NCBI RefSeq assembly: GCF_905475395.1
Contig: NC_058341.1
Span: 58,163,501-58,227,500, forward strand
Length of the DNA stretch: 64,000 bases
Direction of reading: 5' to 3'
DNA from: Chrysoperla carnea
Taxonomy: Eukaryota > Arthropoda > Insecta > Neuroptera > Chrysopidae
A model generated the notes under the pieces. It worked only from the letters and a program-made list of their open reading frames with translations. It was not told the origin of the DNA and did not search any database. The translations under genes and the position numbers were made by a program. Of the stretch, positions 38,022 to 51,529 are shown one piece after another. Numbering within the stretch: the stretch's first letter is position 1; every line of letters begins with the position of its first letter.

Positions 38022-38398
38022 TCTACTTCACTACATAGTATAAAACAAAGTCGCTTTCTCTGTCCCTATGTCCCTATGTCCATTTGTATGCTTAAATCTT
38101 TGAAACTACGCAACGGATGCGGTTTTTTTTAATAGATAGAGTGATTCAAGAGGAAGGTTTATATGTATAATAACATCCATTAAATAGTGGAGAAGTACTG
38201 CTATTTTTGAGGTTAATAGTTAAAAATGTAAAAAGTAAATAAGTAAAAATGTAGTGTATGAATTTAGATATTCCAAAAATAGCAGGAAATCTTCATGGTA
38301 TAGGGAAAGGGGGATTGTTTTACTCCAAATTTAACAGTTTTTCTGTAGTGTATTTAGTATCAGCATTGCACCCGTGCGAAGCGGGGGCGGGTCGCTAG
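38022..38398 (+). mobile_element. Non-autonomous Helitron
   Basis: The 5' side reads TCTACTTCACTACATAGTAT. The 3' side is CACCCGTGCGAAGCGGGGGC followed by GGGTCGCTAG|T, the GC-rich hairpin and CTAG end typical of canonical Helitrons, with a T following the end. There is no Rep/helicase coding sequence, so it is non-autonomous. The 5' boundary is less sure than the 3' one. Confidence 0.65.
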
Positions 38399-38878
38399 TT
38401 AAACACTAAATCTCGTAAGTTACGTTAAAATTTAAAAAAAGTCTGACGAAGAGTTTTGTAAATGAAATTATTTGTACCTTATTTTAAACTTTGATGATGA
38501 ATTTTGTTATAACTTAAATTCATGAATGAAATATTTTGATATCTGCCTTGGCTTGGCGATATATCGAAAGCTAAATAATTAAACTAAATTTTCAATTACC
38601 GATGTATTGAAAATTACTTCAGGTATCGAAAAATCTTATTCGTTCTTTTCATCTTATATTGTCAAGTTATAACATAATTCACCATTAAAATTGAAAACAT
38701 ATTTTTTTTTAATTTGTGTCCCCACTACCATGCTCATAAATCTTTAATTAGTCGGGTACAATTGATTTTTTTTTGTTTTAAGTATTGAAATTAGTGATTT
38801 TTTTTTTTTTATTATGTCATAAAATCTTTTACCACAATTGTCACTGTATTAAGACTTGCACTCATCAGTTTTTACCTT

Positions 38879-39515
38879 CTTTTATACCATGCATATATGA
38901 AATATACATAGTATATTAAGTTTAGTCCCAAGTTTGTAACGCTTAAAAATAATGATGTTAGGAAAAAAATTTTGTCATAGCTGTTCATAAAATCTCCTAA
39001 TTAGTCCATTTCCGGTTGTCCGTCCGTCCGTCCGTCCTTCTGTGGACACGATAACTCAAAAACGAAAAAAGATATCGAGCTGAAATTTTTACAGCGTACT
39101 CAGGACCTAAAAAGTGAGGTCAAGTTCGTAAATGAGCATCATAGGTCAATTGGGTCTTGGGTCCGTAGGACCCATCTTGTAAACCGTTAGAGATAGAACA
39201 AAAGTTTAAATGTAAAAAACGTTCCTTATAAAAAAATAAAATTTTGTTTGAAACATTTTTTTGTAAACATCACTGTTTACCGACGAGGGCGTTAATTAGG
39301 TGCAAATTTTATAGTATGTTTTATAGGAATATAAGTTGTGTGTGTGTCTATTTAAAAGTGAATATCTTTTGTTATTTACGTGACGTCAAAAAAACAAACG
39401 ATTGCGCATCAACACTGTCTATACATTTTTGTATGTGTTATGTGATAAAGAAATCAACACTGACTATGCATGGTATTTCAACAATAAACTCAGTCAATTG
39501 TTTCTTTTCACTTGT
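38879..39515 (-). mobile_element. HINE-like element, copy F (inverted)
   Basis: The only complete minus-strand copy. On the minus strand it starts ACAAGTGAAAAGAAACAATT and ends ATATATGCATGGTATAAAA. It has a composite type-1 plus type-2 head, with TGACGTCA at 39381-39388, and intact GTAAACA and GGGTCC hairpins. It faces copy G head to head. Confidence 0.88.
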
Positions 39516-39736
39516 TTTATCATGTGCTTAGTGGATATTATTTGCATTTTAATAAATAAATAGGTACAAATGAAATGCACTGACCAGAGAACACAGTTAA
39601 ATTTGACATATATGTACTCAGCTGTTTACACTGAACCGACAGTTTTTGCCTATATGACATCACATTAGGACTCGCTCGTTCGTGTTTTAGGTCACATGAT
39701 ATACAGTTTAAAAATTATGATTATTAATATAGTAAA

Positions 39737-40265
39737 ACAAGGGAAAACAAACAATTGACTGAGTTAATTGTTGAAATACCATGTATAGACAGTGTTGATG
39801 AAGCAATCGTTTGTTTTTTGACGTCACGTTAATAAAAAAAGGTATCCACTTTTAAATAGCTACACACACACTGATATTCCCATATTAATGCATACTATAA
39901 AATTTGCACCCAATAAGCGCCCTCGTGGGTAAACAGTGATGTTTACAAAAATAACTAACGGTTTACAAAATGGGTCATACGGACCCAAGACCCAATTGAC
40001 CCATATTGCTCATTTACGAACTTGACCTCAGTTTTTAGGTCCTGAGTACGCTATAAAAATTTCATCTTGATATCTCTTTTCGTTTTTGAGTTATCGTGTC
40101 CACAGACGGAAGGACGGACGGACGGACAACCGGAAATGGACTAATTAGGTGATTCTATGAACACCTATACAAAATTTTTTTCGTAGCATGAATATTTTTA
40201 GGCGTTACAAACTTTGGACTAAACTTATTATACTATGTATATTTCATATATACATAGTATAACAA
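39737..40265 (+). mobile_element. HINE-like element, copy G
   Basis: Has a type-2 head with TGACGTCA at 39819-39826 and an intact GTAAACA hairpin. The segment between that hairpin and TAACGGTTTACAA is deleted, and GGGTCATACGGACCC is one base off. It ends ATATACATAGTATAAC. Confidence 0.85.
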
Positions 40266-40660
40266 TTATGTACTTTATGAATCAAAATCAGAATACATAA
40301 GTATATTTCTAGATAAATTTTAATTTTGATCAAATTTCATAATTTATTCACAGTGTACTGTCCGATCAACCTTAACTATCTATGTTACTGGTAGATGATA
40401 TACGTATTGCATAACTATAAAATCATGCTGTATATTTATAAGAACATTTTCTTCACAACTTTTCTAAGAAAACTTATTATTTTAAATAGTTTTTAATTAT
40501 AATAATAAAATGCATCATCATCTAATATTATATTTTATACAATTTGCAATCGATCTTATCTATTAAGGAAAATAAATAATTAAGGACTTTTAGGAAAAAT
40601 TTACAATAATGTAGCTCTTCTAGCTAGAGCTAGCTAGCTAAAGCTGTACGCTCTCTAAAT

Positions 40661-40700
40661 CTATAATAATAATAATAATAATAATAATAAAATAATAATA
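40661..40700. repeat. AAT microsatellite
   Basis: An almost pure AAT tract of about 12 units, close to a short TAGC-rich palindromic run (40620-40640). Confidence 0.8.
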
Positions 40701-41605
40701 GCATTATTATTATTTATTAAAAGATGTAATAGAGAATTTTATAATGATGTAATATGAGTAATTATTATTTTAAAATATATTCGTTAGAAAAGGATAACAA
40801 ATATTTGTTACATTAATATGCAGTTTTTTTTTTTTTTAATTTTTTTTTAAATATTCTACCCAGCTTTTAATTACTATATTTTTATAAACATTGTATCCTT
40901 TAGGGAGTATTTCTGAGAGAAAATATAGCTATTGCAATGATGGATTTTTGAAAAATTGTTTACTCAGTCTCCTATTGCGAATAAGTTAAGTAGTATAGAA
41001 AGGGATGGTGAAAACATTTTTTTACTACAATGGTGGAAGTAAGTAAGTCAAGGAAGAATACAGTTCAGTAGCTTAATTGCCCAGTTTTCTAAATCATAAC
41101 AGCAGTTCTTCATCAAATAGACCAATAGATAACGTTAAAATAAGTATAAATGCTTATTACACCTATTAGATTTTGTTTGTTTGACTCATCTGATTTTTTC
41201 ATTGAATGAAAAGACAATAGATGCCTACTTTATTACACATTTTAATGTTTGTTACCTCAGAACTTTCGACTGGGTGATCCGATTTTGATTAAATTTTTTC
41301 ATTTGAAAGCTGGTGCTTCTCGTGTGGTCCCATTTCAAATTGGCCCAGATCTGTCAATGGTATCCATGAGGAAACCATATAAGTCTTAAATTTGCTTTAA
41401 GTATGTGGACGAAAAAGTGACGAATAACTCAATATCACGCCAACCGATTTCGATTATTCTTTTTAGTGACAAATTAGTTAGTGTACTTAAGATTCACTAA
41501 AAATCACAAAATAAAAAACTTTTAACAATAAAATAAAGTTCGAAAACTAAAACCCCGACAATTACAGAATCGCGCTCTGAAAAGTTTTTTCAAAAAAAAA
41601 AACAA

Positions 41606-41761
41606 GAAAATATTTTCATCTGAAATTGTTATGATAAGTAAATTGAATTACAATCGGGAGACCTCTAAGATGAAAAAGTTTTTAAAACAAGACGGAATAG
41701 AGGTCCCTCGACTGTAATGACGATTTTACTTATCATAACAATTTCAGATGAAAATATTTTC
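41606..41761. mobile_element. Near-perfect hairpin MITE
   Basis: The two 61-62-bp arms are identical over the outer 37 bp (starting GAAAATATTTTCATCTGAAA) and similar inside it, with about 33 bp between them. The terminal 12 bp, GAAAATATTTTC, is itself palindromic. Confidence 0.75.
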
Positions 41762-44700
41762 ATGTTTTCATACTTTGTCTTTCTTAAAATTCTCGAAACG
41801 AGTTGATGCACACCCATACCTCAACTAATAGTTTTCTTAATTTATTAACATAAGTCTTAAATCTTATAGGATTCTTGGCTTCGACATTTTGCAATCAATA
41901 TTCATCAAAATAACCTTTTTCTTTCAACATTCCAACACACTATATCTCAGAAAGGAATTTTCCCCCGAAAATAAGTATATTTGATCTACTCCTTTTGTTA
42001 CAACTTGGACCATCTTGTATATAATTCTTATTTACTTATTAGAATACTTTGAGAATACGTTAACTATCGGTGATTGGTGGTGGGTCATGAGCATCTTTTA
42101 TTAAAAAATATTTTTAAAGAAAATAAGTTAAGCTTACGCAGATACTACGTTGTGTCCTAGTCTAAAAAACATCCATTAGAAATAAAACATTGTTATATTA
42201 GTTGTTGGTAGGTACCACGAATCAGTACATTGAAGAGAGAAACGATAGTATTTCATCAGGATTGAATTCGCTTACTAGGATGTGATGTAATAGTAGGAGT
42301 ACCAGGCGGCTGATGTGATGATGTTGGTTCACCTAATCCTTACTATATAGGTACTTAGACTTACTGCACTAAAATACATTCATGAATAAGTTGCGTAATT
42401 AGGCAGACCCTTAAGTAGTATTTGCTTAGAGCCACGCAAATTTTCAATTCGCCCTAGAATATGCCGTATAAAAAAGTTAATCAGTATGAATTATACAAGA
42501 TGATATAAAAATACTGTGACGATTCGTAACTTTGTGTAGAGAGAGTAATTACGGTCTGCTTCATCCATTTGTAGTATTCTAATGTAGGTCCAGTGCACGA
42601 TCAAAATTTTGCAAATTTTAGTTTAAATTCGAATAATGGTATAAGAACTAACAACGTTACGAAAAAAATGATTTTTCGTCGTTAAGTTTTTCGTACGCAA
42701 CCTATTGTGCGCACCTTTCACTCTTTAGTAATGCGTGTGTATAAGTTGTATACTTATGTGCTATCGAGAAAGCATCGATTATTTGAAACTTACAAAACCT
42801 GATGGACACATTACACAGCGTAGTTGTTACCCACCGATACAGAATGACTAAATGGCTACTAAGCCTACTTATATCGTTTTCGGGTTTTTTTTCGGTTTAC
42901 AATTTATAAACTATACTACATAATACGCATAACAGACAAAGCATCTATAGTTTTAAACTGACAACAACCTGACGGACACAGCCCACCATACAAAACTTAA
43001 GGAGGAAACTCCAATCGTGCGTCAGAGCCGCTACACACAATTTATTTTTAATATTTCTTTTTTTATTGAAATCAGATATGGATGCAGTACGTCTGGTTCT
43101 TAAGAGCGGTTGCAGGTGGATGTACATGCGTCCGTAACTGATAGACTTTGTGCTTTAATTTACAACTTTGAATTTTATGAATAAAAATCGGGAAATTCCA
43201 AATTAGTCCGAATGAATTGTGTAAAACTTTTCATAAATAATAATTACTTGTTGTTCAAAAGATAGGGTGATTCATTTAACATGAAACAACAAATAATATT
43301 GCTTCTTAAAATAAAAACCATAAAATTTAAAATTTGTACATACAATTTTTTAATCAATCATATTTATGCACAGGTATGTGGATATTTATTATAATTAAAA
43401 TATTACATTTTTGATAAATGATTTTAAAATATTTATATTAAAAATTGATTGGTTTTTAATTACATTCGAGTATTATTATTCAAATATTATTATGGAGTCG
43501 TAATATAAAATTTTTAATACCACAAAAAAAAGTTTTAAATGTATAATCGTTACTTTTGTGGTTCCATACTATCTAGATCTACTATAATTATTCTAGCTTT
43601 TGACGAGCCAACAATTGTGAAAAAGCTGAAAGTAGAGTGTTTGTCTGAATTTAATATTTAAAAAAATTGTAAAAAAAAATTAACGACATAATTGTTCAAT
43701 CGATTTTTTAAAAAACGTAGTTTTCTTTTTATAATAGGAGATAATTTTGACCCAGAAATGAAATCGGATTTATTTGCACGTTTTCGTTAGGTGTAAAATA
43801 ATTTAGGTGAAAATTAGAGAAAATACAAAGATGAGAGAAACAAAAAGATGTTGCTTGTATTATTAAATCGTCCATTTCAATTTACATCTATTGGAAATTA
43901 TTAATCACAATAAATGGAAAAAAATGTTGAATTTGCTTAGACGATTAGACGCATTTAAAGAAAAAAAATAAATTTTGCTGCTGGTTGCCGATTAAACATG
44001 TGTGTCTTTATTATTTATGAGATATTTTTTAAGGTACAATATTCTAAATAAAATTTACAAAATTTCATTTTTTTCTATTAAAAATACAATTTATATATAT
44101 TTATTATTGATATCTAATCTTAGATTTTATTACGAAAATATTTAAATATATTTTTATTAGTTCATTTTTGTTGTTTTCAATATAATAATCATAATAAAAT
44201 TAGTTTTCTCTATATCAAATGCGAATCTCGAAAAGTTTTTGGAGGGGGCAATATAAAAAATAAGCATTTTTTTAACTAATTATTAATTTTATTCTTAGTT
44301 TTTTTCGTTGCTTACTGATCCTTAAAACCACGAAATTCTGATTTTATTTTGTGTTAGAATGGCACCTTTCTGAGATATCGACTGAAACACACTCCGAAAT
44401 TTCATCCTTTGTAAGCGATTTTGTACGACATATCAAAAACTACGCGTCTAATTGATAAAGGAACTCAATTTTCGTACTTTATGAGCCGATTTTGACCCAA
44501 GCAAAAAAATTGCAAAAATCGTGTTCATTTAACGCTTAGAGTAGTCGTTATTTTGTGAGGTATTACATAAAATATTGTATGAAAGACCAAGAAGCTGGAT
44601 GTTTATGTTTTTGGCGTCTTAAGGCTATAAATAATCCAAAGATAAAAAATGTTGGTTGAGTTTGAATGTTTTTAACGTCATTTGCTAAGGCACGAATCTA

Positions 44701-45399
44701 GAAGACGATGAGGAATTTAGTCAGTATTTTCGAAACATACTAGTCCACTTCTGAAAGGTTCTTGATTTTTTTATTTCTCGGTTCCCAAATATTTTAAACA
44801 ATTTTTTATACAAACCGGAGACAAAAAAATTTTCCCGATTTTTTAAAGGTACGAGTACCAAGGCGATTTTAGATTTAGAGTTGAAATTATTTTTATCTTA
44901 TTTTCAATTTTAATGATTAATTTTGTTATAATTTTATGAATGTAGACGAAAAATAAAAGTAACATTTTTCGATATCTACCTTGGTTTACGAAATACCGAA
45001 AGCTAAATAATTAAACAAAATTTTCAATTTTCGATACTTTGAAAATTATTCCAGTTATCGAAAAATTGTATTCTTACTTTTCGTCTTATATTGTCAAGTT
45101 AATAACATAATTCATCATCAAAATTGAAAAAATATGTTTTTTTTTTGATAACTCTTTGAAAACATATCATCCAACTACCTACTGATTTACCGTTTTACCA
45201 TAAAACCATTGTTAAAAAGTCATTGAAAACATATATTTATTTAAATAATCGGGCAACTTACACACCCCCCCTTTTCTATCTAGAATTTTTAGAATTAATT
45301 TAGACTTAGCGAAACTCATATAAAAAAATCACCTTTTTTATTTAAAATTCCGTACATCCTTGATGAAACGTGATGATTTATAAGGTAATTTCAACCTAA

Positions 45400-45942
45400 A
45401 CAAGTGAAAACAAACAATTGACTGAATTAATTGTTGAAATACCATGCATAAATAGTTTTGATTACTCTATCACATTGCACATACATATACAATTTATATA
45501 ATACATACTATACAATTTACGCCTAATTTGCGCCCTCACGGGTAAACAGTGATGTTTACGAAAAAATGTTTCAAACAAAAGTTTATTTTTTCATAAGGAA
45601 CATTTATTATATTTAAATTTTTGTTCTATCTCTAACGGTTTACAAGATGGGTCCTACGGACCCATAGGTCCAGACCCAATTGACCTATGTTGCTCATTTA
45701 CGAACTCGACCTAACTTTTTACGTCCTGAGAACGCTGTAAAAATTTCAGCTTGATATCTTTTTTCGTTTTTGAATTATCGTGACCACAGACGGACGGACG
45801 GACAACCGGAAATGGACTAATTAGGTGATTTTATGAACACCTATACCAAAATTTTGTTCGTAGCATCAATATTTTTAAGCGTTACAAACTTGGGACTAAA
45901 TTTAGTATACCTTGCATATTACATATATGCATGGTATAAAAA
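45400..45942 (+). mobile_element. HINE-like element, copy H
   Basis: Has a short type-1 head with a deletion, an intact GTAAACA hairpin, GGGTCCTACGGACCC followed by a local duplication of 'cccataggtc', a pure GACGGACGGACG tract and an intact end ATATATGCATGGTATAAAAA. Confidence 0.88.
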
Positions 45943-47381
45943 TGCAAATATTGTCTCCGCACGATTAACAATTGGATCAGTTGATGATTGACATATCATC
46001 TAAAATCTTGAAACGAAGCTTTTATGTCGACTCCTCGATTATCCATCTATGGATCCGCGTTTGTATATTTAAAATGACCTGCCTTTAATATTTACTTACT
46101 TATTTTATTAATAAAATAATTTTAAAAGTATATAATAAATAAATTAAGTGTGTAATATCTTGAAAGTCAGTCAGTCAGTGACTCTTGGTATGTAATATGA
46201 TTGTCTTTTATTACTCGTAATTATATATTTCATGTATAAAAGATTACATGCTTAACTACTTTTGACTTTTTATTATTATGTGAATTTAAGAGGAATAAAT
46301 AAATATTAGAGGTTGGAAATCGTGATTAATATAAAATGCATTGTTGTGTATCGATAGATTAAATTATGGAAAATGTCATCGATTGAATATTGGTTTTGAC
46401 CTTTTGTTATCACGTTTTTACTGACATAGGTATTTTTCGGCCCACTTATTCTTTGGTCGTTTAGAGAGAGATCTTTCAAAATATATTCACTGTGCTTACT
46501 GATTTTCTGAATAATAATAATTTTCAATTAACCATTTTTAGAAGTAGTTTTCACCAACATTAGAAGAAATTTTTTTACATGGGCACCCATTTATCTTGTG
46601 CCTTGGGCCTCGCAACTTTAAAAGACGGTACTGATTTGTCCGTGACATCAAACAATATATAGACTTAATTCCTATCAGGAAATATATCAAACCTATATAG
46701 AAGACAAAAGTAGTTTTTATAGCATTTACAACGTTTTTCCATAAATTAATGCGTTTGTATGAGTGATTTTTATCAGCAAGTCGCAAAGGAATATTTTTCA
46801 GTTAAAAACAGTATTTCTTTCTTTTTTGGCCGCAAAGTCTGTCCCAAAACTCTGTAAATAAAACTCTGGAAAAGATTTTTAACCGGTTTACCGAAAGTAT
46901 TCCACATTTAAATAAAATAAAAAAGTGAAGTAAACTTTCGAAAAAAGTCTTAGAAGAAAGTTTAGTTGACTCGTTAAAAGGAAAGCACTCACGAAATTTC
47001 AGATATGTATTCATAATTTAAAAAAACGTGGTGTCCCATGGTCTACATGGTTAGTAAATTATAAAATAAATCTTTTTACGTAAGTATAATATTAATAAAG
47101 AAAAGTTATTAGGAAAATTTAATAACCTCTTGTCGCAGAGACTGGGATTCTCTAACAACGTGGCGCCATAGGCTTGAACCTATAAATCCTATGCATAAAG
47201 ACAGCAAATTGAGAATTGTGAATACGAGAACTCCATTACAGTATTTTGAATTCGGTTTTTGAAAAGCTCACTGAACAAACTGAAGCGCCATGGAAGACGA
47301 ATGATATAACAGTTGCTTATCTATAATATACCATAAATCTTTTACTATGTTCAGGAGTATCACTATCACCGTGTACCAAAT

Positions 47382-48774
47382 AGTCTAAGAGACATATTAT
47401 AAGTTTGATCTTCACCCATCTGCTAACCAGACATAGTTTTTATGAAATTTTATTGCTTTTTAAACATGCCTATAGTTTTTCTGCCAAAAAGTGTTAATGG
47501 CTACTTTGAATTAAATTAATTTTTATTCAATTTTTTCTACGAACGGTTTTTTGCAGTCGACCTATACAAAGATTTTTGTAGTTAAATTATCTTTTTTCTG
47601 ATATCAATTTCGCTCGGTTAACAGATCGATGTAGTTACCTATATTGACTTATGGTATGAACAGATCTACACCGCTCTGTGAACTAATCAAAATTGATATC
47701 AGAAGTAAGATAATTTAATTACGAAAAAAATGACATTGATAAAGTAAGAGCCAGCGCCTGCCAGACATACGTTAAAGTATAAAAGCTGAAATTTTTTTTG
47801 TGTATTCTCACTGGTGTAGGGACCAATCTTTGGGGCCTACAAACCTTAACTAAGCTCTCTCACGTTAAAGTATAAAAGCTGAAATTCACACAGAGTGTTC
47901 AAATGACCATTTTAAGTCAATATTGAAAAAGACATTTCAAACCATCCAACTAACATTAGAAGACATATCGGTCAAATATTCAATAAGTAAATCGTCATAG
48001 TTGTATAAGTCATAAACGGTTAGTGATACAAAAAAAATTTGTTTACAAAAAAGTAGGTAATTTAATTATCTACAATAAAAGTTATTACCATTTTTGGTCT
48101 AAAGCGCACGGTTATGGGGATATAGCCTAAAACGGTTTTTCTTAAAATGGAGGCACTTCCCCCGCTTAGTTTTGTAAGGATTTTGTGCTTTTACATTCAG
48201 TACGTGATACTGAACATATTTAAATAATAAAATAACTCTTGCAGTGAAATAAGTTCATAATCATGGAAGAAAATGTAGATAATTGTGTATTTTTGCATTT
48301 GACCTTCTACCACGTCTGGGGGAGTGTTAGCCCCTTCGGATTGATCTGTCTTTTTCAATATTGACTTAAAATGGTCATTTGAGCACTCTGTGTAAATTTC
48401 AGCTTTTATACTTTAACGTGAGAGAGCTCGGGTACTGCGCCCCTGATTACCTGCTACCTACCGAAGGAACCGTTAGTCAAGGTTTGTAACCCCCAAAGAT
48501 TGGTCCCTACACCAGTGAGAATACGCAAAAAAAATTTCAACTTTTATACTTTAACGTATGTCTGGCAAGCGCTGGCTCTTAGTCCATGACTTGCCTGCAA
48601 AAAACTGCTCATGGAAAAAATTAATTAAAATTAATTTAATTAAAAATAGCCATGAAAACTTTTCGATCGAAAAGCTATGATAAAAGTGTTTAAAAATCAA
48701 TAAAATTTCATGAAAAATGTTTTTCATCTGGTTATCGGATGGGTGTAGTTCGACCTCATACCGTCTCTTGTACT
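47382..48774. repeat. Imperfect palindrome of about 1.4 kb (foldback element)
   Basis: The left arm (47382 to about 47935) and right arm (about 48347 to 48774) are inverted copies. Matching blocks include CACCCATC/GATGGGTG, CATGAAATTTTATTG-like, GTTTTTTGCAG/CTGCAAAAAAC, TATACTTTAACGT (twice per arm) and TCAATATTGAAAAAGAC. The spacer is about 410 bp. The left arm carries an extra inserted element at 47575-47735. Confidence 0.75.
47575..47735. mobile_element. Small MITE nested in the left arm of the palindrome
   Basis: The ends are inverted repeats of about 55 bp: TTAAATTATCTTTTTTCTGA and TCAGAAGTAAGATAATTTAA, with GATATCAATTT and GATCGATGTAG/CTACACCGCTC inside. The right arm of the palindrome lacks it, so it inserted after the palindrome formed. 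Confidence 0.65.
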
Positions 48775-49176
48775 AAAACATCACATCGTATTATCGCTAC
48801 TATCTGAAACCTAAATACTGTAACCGTTATACAATAACCATTCTATACTTACTAAGGTTATATGTTTTAGATTTATTCGATCTTTTCTAAAATGAAATTC
48901 AGTAAAATTATAAACAATATTCCGTTCGTACATACATACATACCCACATATTATATAGCTAATATAAAATATAAATTGAAACTAGTAAATAACTAATTTT
49001 ATATACTGTAAATGGATATAATGTAATTTAATATGTATAAAATAAAGTTGATTATAAAATATATATATTTATAGTAAGTATATACGACAATCATTTTATT
49101 GAATGTTCGAATAAACAATGTGCAATGTTCTCTAATTGTTTAAGAGCTGAAAATGTAATTTCCAAAATTAAATCTA

Positions 49177-49412
49177 CACTGAAAAAAAAATTAAAATAAT
49201 GACAACAACATCTCGAAATTGGCCGTTTATATTGAAATAAAGTAAAAATACTTTCAAAAAATTGTCTAATGATTGGAGCAAGTTCAGCTTAATATTTGTA
49301 TTTACAATAGAATGGGATTGAATTGAAAATATGAATTCATTGATACAAAATCATTGAAGTTAAGTCATTCAAAATCATTACTTCTATGAAAGAGATTGAT
49401 TTTAGTTTGTAA
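49177..49412 (+). repeat. Dispersed repeat family 3, copy 2
   Basis: It pairs with 30398-30661 and shares ACAATAGAATGGGATTGAA and CTATGAAAGAGATTGATTTT. It ends at TAGTTTGT, after which the two loci diverge. Confidence 0.65.
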
Positions 49413-50041
49413 CGACATTGCAATTGCGTTTTTATCGAATGTACGTACATTCGATAGATGCGACTTTGCTTTGTAGACAAACATTACCTAAGCAACGCCT
49501 GTTGTTTGTACCCCAGATAATTTCGGAATAAATACTCAAACAAAGTTCTGTTGGTTTTATATCGTATTTTATATTTTAAGCATTTTCAGCTGTAAGAGCA
49601 AACTTTACTTTACTTTAATTTCACAATTTTACAGAATGCGATAGAAACGCAATTGCATTGTAACGATATTGCAATTGCGTTTCATCCCAAAAAAGGATGA
49701 AATAGGAGATGAAATTTTGTATGAAAATATATATAACCTGGAGTTCACTAATAAACCGATTAAAAAATTCTTTCACCTATAGAATGCTACATTATCACCA
49801 AGTAACATGGGCTGCATTTTATTTTCAAAAAAATTAGGGTTCCACACAAAAAGTAAGAATCCAATAATTAGTGGAAAAAGTGAAGGTAAGAGTATTGAAT
49901 ACTATAACGTAGATAACTCTAAATCAGTTTCTCCGTTTAGGCGCTACAATGCCACAGACAGTGACACAGACAGGTACACACACAAAGCGGTTAAAATTTT
50001 AACACCCCTATTTTTGGCTCGGTGGTTAAAAATAGACATAT

Positions 50042-50592
50042 GCAAGCGAAAACAAACAGTTGACTGAGTTAATTATTGAAATACCATAATGTTGATTACG
50101 TAATCGTTTGTATTTTTATGTCCTGTAAGTAAAGAAAGTTAGCCACTCTACCATATCATGCATATAACAACATATGATGCATACTATATAATTTGCGTCC
50201 AATTTGAGCCCTCACGAACAGTGAGGTTTACGAAAAAATATTTCAAAAAAAAAATTTTTTTTTTTTATAAGGAACATTTATATTTAAAACTTTTGTTCGA
50301 ATTCAAACGGTTTACAAGATGGGTCCTACAAACCTTAGACTTAATTGACTTAGGTTGTCCATTGACCTCACTTTTTACGTCCTGAGCATGTTGTAAAAAA
50401 TTTCAACTGGATATCCCTTTTCGTTTTTGAGTTATCGTATTAAGAGACGGACAGACAAACAACCGGAAATGGACTAATTAGGTGATTTTATGAAAATCTA
50501 TACCAAAATTTTTTTCGTAGCATCAATATTTTTAGGCGTTACACACTTAGGACTTAGTATATCTTTAGATATTTCATATATACATGGTATAA
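50042..50592 (+). mobile_element. HINE-like element, copy I
   Basis: Starts GCAAGCGAAAACAAACAGTT and has a type-2 head without the TGACGTCA site. The GTAAACA hairpin and the GGGTCC hairpin are both degraded, so this is one of the older-looking copies. It ends ATATACATGGTATAAT. Confidence 0.85.
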
Positions 50593-51199
50593 TTACTTTT
50601 TCAACAGGTTTTTCAACATATCTTGTATATTATATTTTTAACAGTACTATAGAATAATATATTGTTTATAATAGTCAAATAGTCATATATAGTGATTCTT
50701 AAAAAGCTCCAATTACCTGTGTATTATTATATATGTATTGTGTATTGTATGATGTATGATGTATCTATCTATCTCTATCATATTATTTTACTTATGTTTA
50801 TATGAAAACGAATCAAATATAAGAACCATTTTTGTGTTCTTCATATAACTTTATATAGGATTCCATTATATATATGTATATTATAAATTAATCATTTTAA
50901 TGCAAACAGATTTTGCGAATTTTTAATTCAAAGTTTAAAATAAAAACCACAAGGGTTTGTTCCGCTGGAAATTTAAGCTGAATTGATAAAATTCACCTCA
51001 TATAATTTACTTTTACAAAAATTGATTGAAATTATATACAGCCCAACAAAATGTTGAATAACTTATACATTGTGTTCCAAAACGAAGTTCACCAAATCAG
51101 TCAATTTGCTTCTCAAATGCGTGGTAACAAACAATAAATTTCGTGGAAAAGTGGTGAAAAAAATCAGAAGTTCTTAAATTAATATTAGGGGAACACGTA

Positions 51200-51528
51200 T
51201 TCAAAGTAGTAATTAATAATAAAAATGGGGTTTAACCTCCGTTTCTCTGACATATACGCCTATAACAGAGGCCACCCACATCATTATTTGTTAACCTTTA
51301 TTTATTTAATTACAAACATATTTACAATTACATTTTGATGTGGGTGGAGTCGGTTACTTCGTTCTTATCCTAGCGACGACAATGTGATCAATTCTGCACT
51401 CCCATTAATTATAAATTGTTCACACTGCCGCTGCCTGGATTCGAACCCGCAACCTATGTCTAAATGGACAAACAGACAAAGCAGAAATCCAGAATTTCGT
51501 CGTGACCCAGAAGTAGTTATTATATGTC
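51200..51528 (-). repeat. SINE-like repeat with a B-box on the minus strand
   Basis: The minus strand has GGGTTCGAATCC (51437-51448), a good Pol III B-box, and downstream an AATTAAATAAATAAAGG tail (51293-51313). A perfect 12-bp inverted repeat, CCACCCACATCA / TGATGTGGGTGG (51272-51283, 51336-51347), lies beside the tail. No clear A-box was found, so the tRNA origin is unproven. Confidence 0.4.
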
Positions 51529-51529
51529 T

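Noticed and set aside
39244-39531. 95-residue plus-strand open frame with Cys-rich segments
   Set aside because: It reads the reverse of the head of copy F; its limits follow the transposon.
47155-47200. Minus-strand TGGCGCCACGTTG resembling a retroelement primer-binding site, next to a CATAGG/CCTATG hairpin
   Set aside because: No long terminal repeat pair, polypurine tract or gag/pol remnant is visible nearby, and the hairpin does not make a proper tRNA.
49807-50067. 86-residue open frame starting MGCILFSKK
   Set aside because: It looked like a possible lipid-modified N-terminus, but the frame runs directly into HINE-like copy I and has no family or splice support.
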